Source: CAZHPA01 sp964533945 (GTDB lineage: Bacteria > Bacillota > Clostridia > Lachnospirales > WRBF01). From it: a stretch of 64,000 nt of DNA. Position numbers and translations under genes: made by a program. The notes under the pieces were generated by a model. It ran no database searches. It was given only the letters and a program-made list of their open reading frames with translations, and had not been told where the DNA came from. Location of the stretch: positions 24,335 to 88,334 of the forward strand of contig CAZHPA010000004.1 of assembly GCA_964533945.1 (NCBI GenBank), in the 5' to 3' direction. This document shows, piece by piece, positions 8,537-18,153 of this stretch (positions are counted from its first letter, which is position 1; every line of letters begins with the position of its first letter).

Positions 8537-9484
8537 ATGGCATATTTGCTTTTAATAGCCGGTTTTATAGTTTTAATTAAAGGAGCAGATTTTTTCGTTT
8601 CGGGCGGTTCTTCTATTGCTGCAATTTTAAAAATTCCGCCATTAATAATTGGGCTAACAATTATTTCTTTCGGAACAAGTGCACCCGAAGCCGCAATAAG
8701 CATTGCCGCTTCCTTAAAACAAAGTGCCGGAATGTCTATTGGTAATGCTGTTGGTTCTAATATGTTTAATCTTTTGCCTGTCATTGGCGTTTCTGCTGTT
8801 TTATCTCCTATTTTAGTTAAAAAATCTATACTTATTAAAGACTACCCTTTTAGCATTTTGTCTGCATTAGTTCTTTTTGTTTTAGCATCGGATACATTTT
8901 TAGGCGCAGAAGCAAAAATTTTATCACGTTCAGATGGAATTATTTTATTAATATTTTTCGGTATTTTTCTATACTATTTAATAGTTGACGCTCTTAGTAA
9001 CAAATATCAAGAAAATGCAGAAACAAAAAAGCTTCCGTTTCTGCTTTCTGTTTTCTATTGCATATTTGGCATTTTATGCATAATATTTGGCGGTCAGCTT
9101 GTTGTTTCAAACGCTTCAATTATTGCTAAAAGCTTTAATATGAGCGATGAATTAATAGGGCTAACAGTCGTTGCAATAGGAACAAGCCTTCCCGAATTTG
9201 TTACGTCTGTTGTTGCAGCTAGAAAAGGAGAAAGTGATATTGCCGTTGGAAACGTTATTGGTTCTAACATTTTCAACATATTTTTCGTGCTTGGCACTTC
9301 TGCCGCAATTTCTCCGCTTGCTGTTGATTCTAAAGTTTATGTTAGTATAATAATATTTTTTGCCGCTTCGTTGTTTTGCTATATGTTTATATACACGGGG
9401 CATAAAATAACCCGAACAGAAGGGCTGCTTATGACGGCGCTATATATTCTTTATTTTGGATTTACAATTATATATGGGGTTTAA
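8537..9484 (+). CDS. Calcium/sodium antiporter, CaCA family
   Basis: A 315-residue inner-membrane protein with about ten hydrophobic segments and the two inverted alpha-repeats of K+-independent YrbG-type exchangers: GTSAPEAAISI with GNAVGSNMFNL, and GTSLPEFVTSV with GNVIGSNIFNI. The acidic residues in the two GTSxPE motifs are the expected cation ligands. Length is normal. It likely expels Ca2+ in exchange for Na+ or H+. A GGAGG site precedes ATG 8537. Confidence 0.9.
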   Translation: MAYLLLIAGFIVLIKGADFFVSGGSSIAAILKIPPLIIGLTIISFGTSAPEAAISIAASLKQSAGMSIGNAVGSNMFNLLPVIGVSAVLSPILVKKSILIKDYPFSILSALVLFVLASDTFLGAEAKILSRSDGIILLIFFGIFLYYLIVDALSNKYQENAETKKLPFLLSVFYCIFGILCIIFGGQLVVSNASIIAKSFNMSDELIGLTVVAIGTSLPEFVTSVVAARKGESDIAVGNVIGSNIFNIFFVLGTSAAISPLAVDSKVYVSIIIFFAASLFCYMFIYTGHKITRTEGLLMTALYILYFGFTIIYGV

Positions 9485-9502
9485 ATTGTCGAATTATTGT
9501 GA

Positions 9503-9508
9503 TATAAT
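9503..9508 (+). promoter_or_regulatory. Extended -10 promoter before prs
   Basis: TGATATAAT is an extended -10 element (TGnTATAAT) 51 bases upstream of the prs start. No good -35 lies at 17 bases, which extended -10 promoters tolerate. Confidence 0.45.
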
Positions 9509-9559
9509 TGCAAATGAGTTTTAAAAAGGATAATAAAAAAGTAAACGGAGGATAGCAAA

Positions 9560-10522
9560 ATGGAATATGTTACTAATGACAGCATTAAAATTTTCACTTG
9601 CAATGCAAATATTCCGCTTGCAAACGGAATAGCCAAAAAGCTTGGGCTAACACTTGGAAATTCTGAAGCATTGCGATTTTCAGATGGGGAAATTTGTATT
9701 AGAATTAACGAATTAGTTCGTGGTGTTGATGTTTTTATAGTTCAACCAACATGCCCACCTGTTAATGAAAATTTAATGGAACTTTTAATTATGATAGACG
9801 CATTGCGCCGTGCATCTGCCGGAAGAATTACAGCTGTTATGCCATATTTTGGTTATGCAAGACAAGACCGAAAAGCAAGAGCCAGAGACCCAATTAGCGC
9901 TAAACTTGTTGCAGATATTTTAACAACAGCAGGAGCAGACAGACTTTTAACAATGGATTTGCATTGCGACCAAATTCAAGGCTTTTTCGACATCCCTGTA
10001 GACCATTTAAGGGGCGTGCAACTATTTTCAGATTACTACAGCAAAAAGTTTGAAGATTTATCTGATGTTGTTGTTGTTTCCCCAGATTTAGGGAGCGTTT
10101 CAAGGGCGCGTTCGTTTGCAGAAAGACTAGATGTTCCCCTTGCAATCGTTGACAAACGCCGTCCGAAACAAAACGTTTCTGAAGTTATGAACATAATTGG
10201 AAATATTAAAGATAAAAAAGTTATAATTTTAGATGATATGATTGACACGGGCGGAAGTATTACAAACGCTGCCAATATTTTGAAAGAAAGAGGAGCCGTT
10301 GATGTTTTTGCTTGCTGCACACACGGCATTTTTTCGGGCCCTGCGCTGCAACGCATTGAAGATTCTGCAATTTCAGAACTTGTTGCATTAAACACAATTC
10401 CTTTTGAACATAGTGAAATAACAAATAAAATTAAAGTTCTTTCGGTTGCAGGGCTTTTTGCCAAAGCAATTAGCCGTGTGCATGACGGGCTTTCGATTTC
10501 TAAACTTTTTGAAGAAGATTAA
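9560..10522 (+). CDS. prs: Ribose-phosphate pyrophosphokinase
   Basis: A 320-residue PRPP synthetase that makes phosphoribosyl pyrophosphate from ribose 5-phosphate and ATP for nucleotide, His and Trp synthesis. The FSDGEICIRI motif, the ATP-binding flexible loop region GYARQDRKARARDPI, the MDLHCDQIQGFF metal site and the PRPP loop DDMIDTGGSI are all present. It heads a prs-pth-mfd unit. Confidence 0.97.
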   Translation: MEYVTNDSIKIFTCNANIPLANGIAKKLGLTLGNSEALRFSDGEICIRINELVRGVDVFIVQPTCPPVNENLMELLIMIDALRRASAGRITAVMPYFGYARQDRKARARDPISAKLVADILTTAGADRLLTMDLHCDQIQGFFDIPVDHLRGVQLFSDYYSKKFEDLSDVVVVSPDLGSVSRARSFAERLDVPLAIVDKRRPKQNVSEVMNIIGNIKDKKVIILDDMIDTGGSITNAANILKERGAVDVFACCTHGIFSGPALQRIEDSAISELVALNTIPFEHSEITNKIKVLSVAGLFAKAISRVHDGLSISKLFEED

Positions 10523-10551
10523 AAAGTAGGATTAATAAGGGAAGATTAAAA

Positions 10552-11121
10552 ATGACTTTAATAATTGGCTTGGGCAATCCGGAAAAAGAATATAAAGGAA
10601 CACGACATAATGTTGGATTTGAAGCTATAAATAAACTTGCATATGACGAAAATATTGAAATTAATAAGGCAAAATTCCGCTCTCATATTGGAGAAGGTGT
10701 AATTTCTGGCAAAAAAGTTTTATTAATGAAGCCTCAAACATATATGAATTTAAGTGGAGAAGCTGTTTTAGATGCTCTTTCTTTTTATAAACTTAAACCC
10801 GAAAATATAATTGTTATTTATGACGATACAAGCATACCTTTAGGTCAAATTAGAATTAGAAAAAAAGGAAGTTCTGCCGGCCATAACGGCATGAAAAACA
10901 TAATATATCTTTTAAACACAGACGAATTTCTGCGAATTAGAATTGGTATTGGCGAAAAACCTTCGGGCTTTTCGCTTTCAAATTACGTTTTAAGTCATTT
11001 TAGCAAAGCTGAATTTGAAACGGTTGTTGAAGGAATAACAAAAGCTACAGATGCTGCTTTAGAAATTATTTTAAATGGAACGGATTGTGCAATGAATAGA
11101 TTTAATCAAAAAGTTAATTAA
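10552..11121 (+). CDS. pth: Peptidyl-tRNA hydrolase
   Basis: A 189-residue bacterial Pth that recycles peptidyl-tRNAs released from stalled ribosomes. It has GLGNPEKEYKGTRHNVGF (with the catalytic His in RHNVG), KPQTYMNLSG and GHNGMKNI. Its position between prs and mfd is the standard Firmicute arrangement. Confidence 0.97.
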   Translation: MTLIIGLGNPEKEYKGTRHNVGFEAINKLAYDENIEINKAKFRSHIGEGVISGKKVLLMKPQTYMNLSGEAVLDALSFYKLKPENIIVIYDDTSIPLGQIRIRKKGSSAGHNGMKNIIYLLNTDEFLRIRIGIGEKPSGFSLSNYVLSHFSKAEFETVVEGITKATDAALEIILNGTDCAMNRFNQKVN

Positions 11122-11152
11122 TAGCTAATTAATGTTAAAAGGAAGTGTTGAA

Positions 11153-14100
11153 ATGTTGACGCTGCCGCTTGAACAACTTGAAGCGTTTAACACTTTAATA
11201 AAAGATATAGAAAACAAAACAACGCCTGTTTTAGCAACGGGCGTTGTTGATTCGCAAAAATGCCATTTGGTTTTTTGCCTTTTATATAAGCTTAATAAGT
11301 CGAGCGTTATAATTACCCATTCAGAACTTAACGCAAAGCAAATTTACGACGATATAGAATATTTTATGAAAGATAAAGTTAAATACTATCCGTCAAAAGA
11401 TGCGGTTTTTTATAATGCAGATGTTAGAAGCGTTGAAATTACAAAGCGCAGGCTTCAAGTAGTTGAAAGTTTGCTAAAAGGCGAGCAATGCGTTGTTGTT
11501 TTGTCTGCCGAAGCTCTTTTAGATAAACTAACGCCTAAACATATTTTTAAAAGCTTTATTTTAGAACTTTCTGTAGGAGAACAAATACCAATCGAAAGCT
11601 TAATTGAAAAGCTCCAGCTTATAGGCTACGAACGTTCAGATATAGTTTATTCGCAAGGACAGTATGCCGTTAGAGGCTGTATTGTTGATATTTTCCCAAT
11701 ACTTTCTAATAATGCCATAAGAATTGAATTTTTTGATGATGAAATTGATTCAATAAGGTTTTTAGATATAGATTCCCAACGTTCTATTGAAAAAATTAAC
11801 GACAAAACAGAAATTTTCCCTATGCGAGAGCTTGTATTTAATGATGAAAAAATTAAAGAAGTAAAATATACAATTGAAAAAGAATATAAAAAAGCTTACG
11901 AAAACTATGTTCAAAAAGGGCTGCATGAAGAAGCAAATAATCTAAAAAACACTGTTTTTGAAACGCTTGAAAAGCTTGAATATCATAAAAATTTTGCGGG
12001 AATTGAAAGCTACGTTAATTATTTTTACAAAAACTCATCAACAATTTTAGATTATATTTGCCCTGAAACTATTTTATTTTTCGATGAGCCGCAAAAAATT
12101 AGCGAGCATATTAAAAATGTCGACAAGGAACTTAACGAAAACATAAAAAACAAAATGCTAAAAGGCCTTTTGCTTAAAAATCAAAGTAATTTTGTCTTTT
12201 CGTATTCCCATATTTTAACACTTACTCAAAGCTATTGTACAATTTTGTTTACAATGTTAACACATTCTATCAAAGATTTTATAATAAAAAGAATAATAAA
12301 CTTTGACGTTAAAACCGTGGGGGTTTTTAAAAACCAAGCAGAACTTCTTTTCGACGACTTAAAATATTGGAAAGACAACAACTACACAATTGCCGTTTTG
12401 GCAGGAGGGCAATCAAGAGGCGAACGGCTTGTTTCGGAAATTAATGAAAAAGGCATTCCATGCAAATATTGCGATAACATTTTAAGTGAACAAAATGAGC
12501 AAATACCAAAAGGAGTTGTATTTGTTTCAAGCGGAAATTTAAATAAAGGTTTTGAATATAGGCAAATTAAATTTGTTGTTGTAACGTTAAAAGAATTTTA
12601 TGGAAACAAGAAAAAGCGCAAACCTTCTAAAAAAACGCATGGGGCAAAAATTCAAAGCTTTGTTGATTTAAAAATTGGCGATTATATCGTACATGATAAC
12701 CACGGTATAGGTATTTATAAAGGAATAGAGCAAATAGTTAGAGATGGCGTAAGCCGTGACTATTTAAAGCTTTTGTATGCAGATGGCGGTGTTTTATATA
12801 TACACACCAGCCAAATGGATATGATACAAAAATATATTGGAAGCGACAGCGCAAAGCTTAAACTAAACAAACTTTCAAGCGGAGATTTTACGAAAGCCAA
12901 GTTAAAAGCAAAAGCCGCAGCAAAAGTTTTAGCTTCAGAGCTTTTAAGTCTTTATGCAAAGCGGCAAAGCGTTAAAGGTTTTAGTTATTCTAAAGATACT
13001 GTTTGGCAGCAAGAATTTGAAGACAGCTTTCCATATGAAGAAACAGAAGACCAATTAACAGCAATTGCAGACGTTAAAGACGATATGGAATCTGATAAAG
13101 TTATGGACAGGCTAATTTGCGGAGATGTTGGGTATGGCAAAACAGAAATTGCAATTAGGGCAGCATTTAAGGCTGTGCAAGACAATAAGCAGGTTGCATA
13201 TTTAGTTCCAACAACAATTTTAGCCCAACAACACTACAGCACATTTACACAGCGCATGAAAGATTTTCCAATATCAATTGAAATGCTTTCACGCTTTAAA
13301 ACACCAAAGCAGCAAAAAGAAAGTATAGAAAAAATTAAAAACGGCATTGCCGACATAGCAATCGGAACGCATAGGCTTTTATCTAAAGACATTAAATTCA
13401 AAAACTTAGGGCTTGTTATAATTGATGAGGAACAGCGTTTCGGCGTAGCCCACAAAGAAAAGCTAAAGCAATTTAAAAAAGATGTTGATGTTTTAACGCT
13501 AACAGCAACACCAATTCCAAGAACGCTTCATATGAGCATGATTAGAATTAGAGATATGAGCATTTTGCAAGAACCGCCGGGAGAGCGCCAGCCAATTCAA
13601 ACTTATGTTATGGAATATGATTTAGAGCTTGTTAAAGAAGCTATAAACCGTGAACTTTCAAGAGGCGGGCAAGTTTACTATTTGCATAATAAAGTTAGAA
13701 ATATTGAAGAAATTGCAAGAAAAATACAGCTTCTTGTTCCCGATGCAGCCGTTAGTTTTGCACATGGACAAATGTCGGAACACGAGCTTGAATACGTTAT
13801 GATGGACTTTATAGAAGGCGAAATTGACGTTTTGGTTTGCACAACAATAATTGAAACAGGGCTGGATATTCCAAATGTTAACACAATTATAATTCAAGAT
13901 GCAGACCATATGGGCTTATCACAGCTTTACCAGCTAAGAGGGCGTGTTGGGCGTTCAAATAGGTTGGCATATGCATATTTAATGTATCGCAAAGATAAAG
14001 TACTTGTTGAAAATGCAGAAAAGCGACTTCAAACTATTCGTGAATTTACAGAATTTGGTTCTGGTTTTAAAATTGCAATGCGTGATTTGGAAATACGTGG

Positions 14101-14668
14101 TGCAGGCAGTATTTTGGGCGGAGAACAGCACGGTCATTTAGATGTTGTTGGTTATGATATGTATTGTAGGCTGTTGGCAGAAGCCGTTTCAGAGCTTAAA
14201 GACGAAAAAGCCCCAGAAACATTTGAAACAACTATAGATATTAATATAAATGCATACATTCCGGCGTTTTATATTGAAAGCGAAGAACAAAAGCTTGAAA
14301 TATACAAGAAAATAGCTTCAATATCAAATATGCACGATTACTATGATGTTTGGGAAGAAATTGAAGACCGATTCGGAAACATTCCTGTTAGCGTTCAAAA
14401 CCTTTTAGAAATTGCGTTGTTAAAAGCATACGCACACAAAGCCGAAATTGTTTCTGTAGTTCAAAAGCAAGGCACTATTGTTATGACATTTAAAGAAAAT
14501 GCAAATGTTGATATTTTAAAAATATTTGAAATTACAAACAATAATAAAGAAAAGCTTCTTTTTTCAACAAAAGGAACACCTACTCTTGTTTACGGCAAAG
14601 TTTTAGATATTAAAAATGCTTTAAAAGAAATTAGAGGCTATTTAACAGAACTTGAATGCTTTAACTAA
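11153..14668 (+). CDS. mfd: Transcription-repair coupling factor Mfd
   Basis: A 1171-residue Mfd that removes RNA polymerase stalled at lesions and recruits UvrA. The order is a degenerate UvrB-like N-terminal region, the RNA-polymerase-interacting domain (DLKIGDYIVHDNHGIGIY), then the RecG-like translocase with Walker A GDVGYGKTE, DEEQRFG and TATPIPRTL, then the C-terminal TRCF domain. The second in-frame ATG at 11153 is preferred because AAAGGAAG precedes it with correct spacing; ATG 11132 has no such site. Confidence 0.95.
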   Translation: MLTLPLEQLEAFNTLIKDIENKTTPVLATGVVDSQKCHLVFCLLYKLNKSSVIITHSELNAKQIYDDIEYFMKDKVKYYPSKDAVFYNADVRSVEITKRRLQVVESLLKGEQCVVVLSAEALLDKLTPKHIFKSFILELSVGEQIPIESLIEKLQLIGYERSDIVYSQGQYAVRGCIVDIFPILSNNAIRIEFFDDEIDSIRFLDIDSQRSIEKINDKTEIFPMRELVFNDEKIKEVKYTIEKEYKKAYENYVQKGLHEEANNLKNTVFETLEKLEYHKNFAGIESYVNYFYKNSSTILDYICPETILFFDEPQKISEHIKNVDKELNENIKNKMLKGLLLKNQSNFVFSYSHILTLTQSYCTILFTMLTHSIKDFIIKRIINFDVKTVGVFKNQAELLFDDLKYWKDNNYTIAVLAGGQSRGERLVSEINEKGIPCKYCDNILSEQNEQIPKGVVFVSSGNLNKGFEYRQIKFVVVTLKEFYGNKKKRKPSKKTHGAKIQSFVDLKIGDYIVHDNHGIGIYKGIEQIVRDGVSRDYLKLLYADGGVLYIHTSQMDMIQKYIGSDSAKLKLNKLSSGDFTKAKLKAKAAAKVLASELLSLYAKRQSVKGFSYSKDTVWQQEFEDSFPYEETEDQLTAIADVKDDMESDKVMDRLICGDVGYGKTEIAIRAAFKAVQDNKQVAYLVPTTILAQQHYSTFTQRMKDFPISIEMLSRFKTPKQQKESIEKIKNGIADIAIGTHRLLSKDIKFKNLGLVIIDEEQRFGVAHKEKLKQFKKDVDVLTLTATPIPRTLHMSMIRIRDMSILQEPPGERQPIQTYVMEYDLELVKEAINRELSRGGQVYYLHNKVRNIEEIARKIQLLVPDAAVSFAHGQMSEHELEYVMMDFIEGEIDVLVCTTIIETGLDIPNVNTIIIQDADHMGLSQLYQLRGRVGRSNRLAYAYLMYRKDKVLVENAEKRLQTIREFTEFGSGFKIAMRDLEIRGAGSILGGEQHGHLDVVGYDMYCRLLAEAVSELKDEKAPETFETTIDININAYIPAFYIESEEQKLEIYKKIASISNMHDYYDVWEEIEDRFGNIPVSVQNLLEIALLKAYAHKAEIVSVVQKQGTIVMTFKENANVDILKIFEITNNNKEKLLFSTKGTPTLVYGKVLDIKNALKEIRGYLTELECFN

Positions 14669-14677
14669 AGCTAAAAC

Positions 14678-14710
14678 CATAAAAGAGAATATCGTTCTCT
14701 TTTTTTATGG
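14678..14710 (+). terminator. Terminator between mfd and folC
   Basis: CCATAAAAGAGAA pairs with TTCTCT(T)nTTATGG around the loop TATCG. The stem's 3' arm holds seven consecutive T residues. Its location just after the mfd stop argues that folC is a separate unit, and that the folC frame's upstream extension to 14652 is not translated. Confidence 0.75.
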
Positions 14711-14747
14711 TATTATAAGGCGAATAACATTAAGAGGAGTTTTTACT

Positions 14748-16061
14748 TTGAATTACACACAATCCCTTGAATATTTAGAAAATATATATAAATCAAATTC
14801 CCAAAGAAATATGCAATCTCTTTTAAAAGTGCTTGATAAGTTAGGAAATCCACAAGATAAATTAAAAGTAATTCATGTTGCAGGAACAAACGGCAAGGGT
14901 TCAACTTGTGCTATGCTTACAAGTATTTTAATTGAAGCCGGATATAAAGTAGGAACATTCACATCACCACACCTTGAAACGTATAATGAACGAATTACAA
15001 TTAACAATATAATGATTTCAGATGAAGACTTAGCCAACCAGATTTCGTTAGTTGAAGAAACAGTTAAATTAACCGAAACTTCACTGTCTTTTTTTGAAGT
15101 ATTTACAGTTGCAACATACAACTATTTATTTAAGCAGCAAGTTGATATAGCAATAATTGAAGTTGGCTTAGGGGGAAGGCTTGACTGCACAAACGTAGTT
15201 AAAAGCCCCATTCTTTCAGTTATAACATCAATAAGCTACGACCACATGAAGCTTTTGGGAAATACGCTTGAACAAATTACAAAAGAAAAGGCAGGAATAA
15301 TTAAAAAAAATTGCCCTGTTGTGTTGTATAGTGCAATTGATAAGGTGTATAATGTAGTTTATGAAACCGCAATGCAAAATAATAGCAAGCTTTATCATTT
15401 GAAATGGGAAGACTTTTCTATAGACATTAAACAATTAACTGTTGAACAAACTAATTTTTCCATTACAAGTCGTTTTTTTAACTATAATGATTTAACAATT
15501 AGGCTTTTAGGTAAGTATCAAATATATAATGCTTCTAATTTGCTTCTTTGTATTTATGCACTTAAACAAGCAGGAATCATAATAGAAGACAAAGCTTTGA
15601 AACAGGGGCTTTTAAAGGCAAAATGGGCAGGAAGAATGGAAGTTGTGCAAATTGCGCAAGAAATGCCTCCAATTATTTTAGACGGCGCCCATAACTATGA
15701 TGGGGTTTTAGCATATTGCCAATCTATGAAGGAATATTTTAAGCATAAAAATATAACTTTAGTTGTTGGATTTTTGGGAGATAAACAGTTTGACAAAATG
15801 CTTAGAAGCCTGGCTTTAATAGCAAATACAATAATTTTAACAGAACCTAATAACAAACGTGCGCTTTCGGCTGATGTTCTATACGAAACCTTTAAAACTT
15901 TTGAAAAAGAAATTAAAGAAAAGAAACACATTATTATCCAAAAAGACTATAAAAACGCAATTAACACCGCACTTGACATAACTTTAAATAGTGATATTAT
16001 TTCAGTAGTAGGTTCATTGTATTTGGTTGGAGATGTTAAAGCTTATTTAGCGAAAGGGTGA
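14748..16061 (+). CDS. folC: Folylpolyglutamate / dihydrofolate synthase
   Basis: A 437-residue FolC ligase that adds glutamate to folates, and in many bacteria also makes dihydrofolate. The ATP loop is HVAGTNGKGSTCAML, followed by FTSPHLETYNERI, EVGLGGRLDCTNV and the Mur-ligase C-terminal ILDGAHNYDGV. The TTG at 14748 is chosen because AAGAGGAG precedes it. The 32 extra codons that an earlier start would add overlap mfd and contain the terminator hairpin. Confidence 0.93.
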   Translation: MNYTQSLEYLENIYKSNSQRNMQSLLKVLDKLGNPQDKLKVIHVAGTNGKGSTCAMLTSILIEAGYKVGTFTSPHLETYNERITINNIMISDEDLANQISLVEETVKLTETSLSFFEVFTVATYNYLFKQQVDIAIIEVGLGGRLDCTNVVKSPILSVITSISYDHMKLLGNTLEQITKEKAGIIKKNCPVVLYSAIDKVYNVVYETAMQNNSKLYHLKWEDFSIDIKQLTVEQTNFSITSRFFNYNDLTIRLLGKYQIYNASNLLLCIYALKQAGIIIEDKALKQGLLKAKWAGRMEVVQIAQEMPPIILDGAHNYDGVLAYCQSMKEYFKHKNITLVVGFLGDKQFDKMLRSLALIANTIILTEPNNKRALSADVLYETFKTFEKEIKEKKHIIIQKDYKNAINTALDITLNSDIISVVGSLYLVGDVKAYLAKG

Positions 16062-16068
16062 TTAATAT

Positions 16069-16218
16069 ATGATAGATTTCAAGGAGGAACTGCAAAAATA
16101 TAAGCCTATATTAAATGTTGATGAAGTGGAAAAAGCTGTGTATTCTGATGAAATTCGTGATATAATGGACTTAATGCAGCAAATTTCAAACAAAGTATCA
16201 GCTGCCGAAAGGAAGTAG
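16069..16218 (+). CDS. Small conserved-looking 49-residue protein
   Basis: An ATG frame of 49 codons (MIDFKEELQKYKPILNVDEV at the start) fits exactly between folC (7-base gap) and the TPR gene (6-base gap). Composition is amphipathic and acidic, with a predicted helix ending in SNKVSAAERK. The snug fit, the GAAAGGG site at the folC end and sense-like codon use support translation. I do not recognise a function; it may regulate or partner the following TPR protein. Confidence 0.6.
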   Translation: MIDFKEELQKYKPILNVDEVEKAVYSDEIRDIMDLMQQISNKVSAAERK

Positions 16219-16224
16219 AGTAAG

Positions 16225-17604
16225 GTGTATTGTCCAAAATGCAGCAGTACAATTTTTGGCACAAAATGCCCTTCGTGCGGAATAGACACGCTTATTTATA
16301 AAAAAATAATTAATTTGTCTAACACTTTATATAACAAAGGGCTTTCCCAAGCAAAAATTAAAGACTTATCAGGCGCAATTGAAAGCTTAAATAAAAGCGT
16401 TATGTTTAATAAAAATAATACAGATGCAAGAAATTTGCTTGGGTTAATTTTTTATGAAACAGGAAAAATAGGAGAGGCACTTAAGCAATGGGTTATTAGT
16501 GCTTCTCTTGATAAAAAAGAAAATTTGGCACAACAATATATTAACGAAATTCAAAAAGATGCAAGAATGCTCGAAAAACTAAATGATGCCGTTAATATGT
16601 ATAATCAAGCTATTGTATATGTTCAGCAAAAGAATGAAGATATGGCAATAATACAGCTTAAAAAAGCATTAGACTTAAACCCTAAATTTATTGATGCAAT
16701 GAATTTACTTTCACTTTGCTTTCTTTTGCAAGAAACTAAAACTAAAGCAATAGCATATGTAGAGCGCGTGCTTTCTCAAGATACAAAAAACCCAATAGCA
16801 TTAGGCTATGCAAACGAATTATCTTTTAAAGCCGCTTTGCAAAATCCTCAAAGTGTTCCAAACAAAGTTTCAAAAACTGCTCCGCCAAAAGCTCCGGTTA
16901 ATACTGTTAAAGAAAAAAGTTTTTCAAATAAATTTTATTTAAGCGAAATAATTAGCTTTATAGTAGGAGGACTTTGTGCCGTTTTAATAATTTATGCACT
17001 TGTCATTCCGGATGTTACGAAAAAAAGCGAATTGTCTATTTCGGAGTTAAAGTTAAGCTTAGATGGGGCAAATCAAATTTTAGCCGACACTATATCTAAA
17101 AACAACGAAAAAAATAGCTCGCTTGAAGCAGAAATTAAAAGGCTTAATGATGAGGTTAAAACGCAAAACGAACAAATTTATGTTTACGAAAGACTGCAAA
17201 TAGTTGCCAATGCTTCTAAACTAATGTTTGAAAAAAATTATATTAGCGCCGCCGATTTATTGCATTCTGCAGATTTAAAGGGAATACCCCAAGATGTTTT
17301 GGAGCAAGCAGAAGAAATGAAAAAAGAAGCATATAAACAAGCAGCAACAACACTATACAGCGACGGAGTTAATCAATATAACAGAAAAGAATACGAGGAA
17401 GCAAAAGTTACGCTTACAAAATCACTAAAATACAATGAAAAAGAAACGGCAGATAAAATAATATACTATTTAGGAATGACAGCAAAAGCACTTGAAAACA
17501 CAGCCGAAGCAAGGCAGCATTTTCAGACGGTTGTTGATGAATACCCTAATTCGTCGCAATTTTATCGTGCAAAAAACGAATTGTCAAGATTGCCTAGCAG
17601 TTAA
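16225..17604 (+). CDS. Zinc-ribbon, TPR and coiled-coil membrane protein
   Basis: A 459-residue protein. Residues 1-20 form a zinc ribbon (CPKC and CPSC). Residues about 30-200 are TPR repeats (for example AIIQLKKALDLNPKFIDAMNLLSLCF). A single transmembrane helix follows at about 240-262 (IISFIVGGLCAVLIIYALVI), then a coiled coil at about 270-315 and C-terminal TPRs up to PNSSQFYRAKNEL. The topology suggests cytosolic TPRs and an external TPR domain, an envelope scaffold. It starts at GTG 16225 with GGAAG upstream. The specific role is unknown. Confidence 0.75.
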   Translation: MYCPKCSSTIFGTKCPSCGIDTLIYKKIINLSNTLYNKGLSQAKIKDLSGAIESLNKSVMFNKNNTDARNLLGLIFYETGKIGEALKQWVISASLDKKENLAQQYINEIQKDARMLEKLNDAVNMYNQAIVYVQQKNEDMAIIQLKKALDLNPKFIDAMNLLSLCFLLQETKTKAIAYVERVLSQDTKNPIALGYANELSFKAALQNPQSVPNKVSKTAPPKAPVNTVKEKSFSNKFYLSEIISFIVGGLCAVLIIYALVIPDVTKKSELSISELKLSLDGANQILADTISKNNEKNSSLEAEIKRLNDEVKTQNEQIYVYERLQIVANASKLMFEKNYISAADLLHSADLKGIPQDVLEQAEEMKKEAYKQAATTLYSDGVNQYNRKEYEEAKVTLTKSLKYNEKETADKIIYYLGMTAKALENTAEARQHFQTVVDEYPNSSQFYRAKNELSRLPSS

Positions 17605-17625
17605 ATTTTAAGGGAGGTGTTTGCT

Positions 17626-18036
17626 ATGCGTACACAAATAATTGAATATACCAAAATTGCATCATATTTTTTATGGGAATATACAAATTACGACAACCCG
17701 CTTTGTCATTGGTATTGCTCTGAAGATATTGCTTGTGTTTTAGAAAAAATGGGAATTTTAACGTTTGAGCAAATAGCAGAATTTAAGAAAATGAGCAAAT
17801 ATGATTTTGCTTATATTGAATTTATTCGGAAAATAGCTTTTATGATTTTCACATATACAAATATAAAAGATAATGTTGCCAATTGGTTTTATGCCGAAAG
17901 GCTTATATCAACCAATGAATGGTGCGATGCAATTACAAAAATGTCGAGCATTTATTCAAGAGAAAAAGAAAGTTTAGAATTTATTTCTAAGCTTCGTTCA
18001 GAAAAAGTTAGGGTATACTACCAAAGCTTGTTATAA
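17626..18036 (+). CDS. Uncharacterised protein with two DUF2934-like repeats
   Basis: A 136-residue cytosolic protein with an internal duplication. The segment LWEYTNYDNPLCHWYCSED (about residues 15-35) is echoed by FTYTNIKDNVANWFYAER (about residues 75-95). The pattern (aromatic-rich helix, Tyr-Thr-Asn, His/Asn-Trp-Tyr/Phe, acidic residue) recalls DUF2934-type motifs, but the match is by eye only. ATG 17626 follows AGGGAGG; an in-frame GTG at 17617 is inside that site. Function unknown. Confidence 0.6.
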   Translation: MRTQIIEYTKIASYFLWEYTNYDNPLCHWYCSEDIACVLEKMGILTFEQIAEFKKMSKYDFAYIEFIRKIAFMIFTYTNIKDNVANWFYAERLISTNEWCDAITKMSSIYSREKESLEFISKLRSEKVRVYYQSLL

Positions 18037-18153
18037 TTATAGTTGTTTTGCTTTAATTTTTTTAGTTTTATTATTCAATTTCCGCAAACAAATTTAAAAC
18101 TTCTTCGTATATATAATCAAATAAGGTTAATAAATTATGAGGAGGAAAATTTA

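Noticed and set aside
8454..8555. 33-codon frame encoding a one-helix peptide before the antiporter gene
   Set aside because: No ribosome binding site and it overlaps the antiporter start in another frame; probably chance in AT-rich spacer.
14652..14747. Upstream extension of folC overlapping mfd
   Set aside because: It contains a terminator hairpin and lacks a ribosome binding site; family homology begins after TTG 14748.
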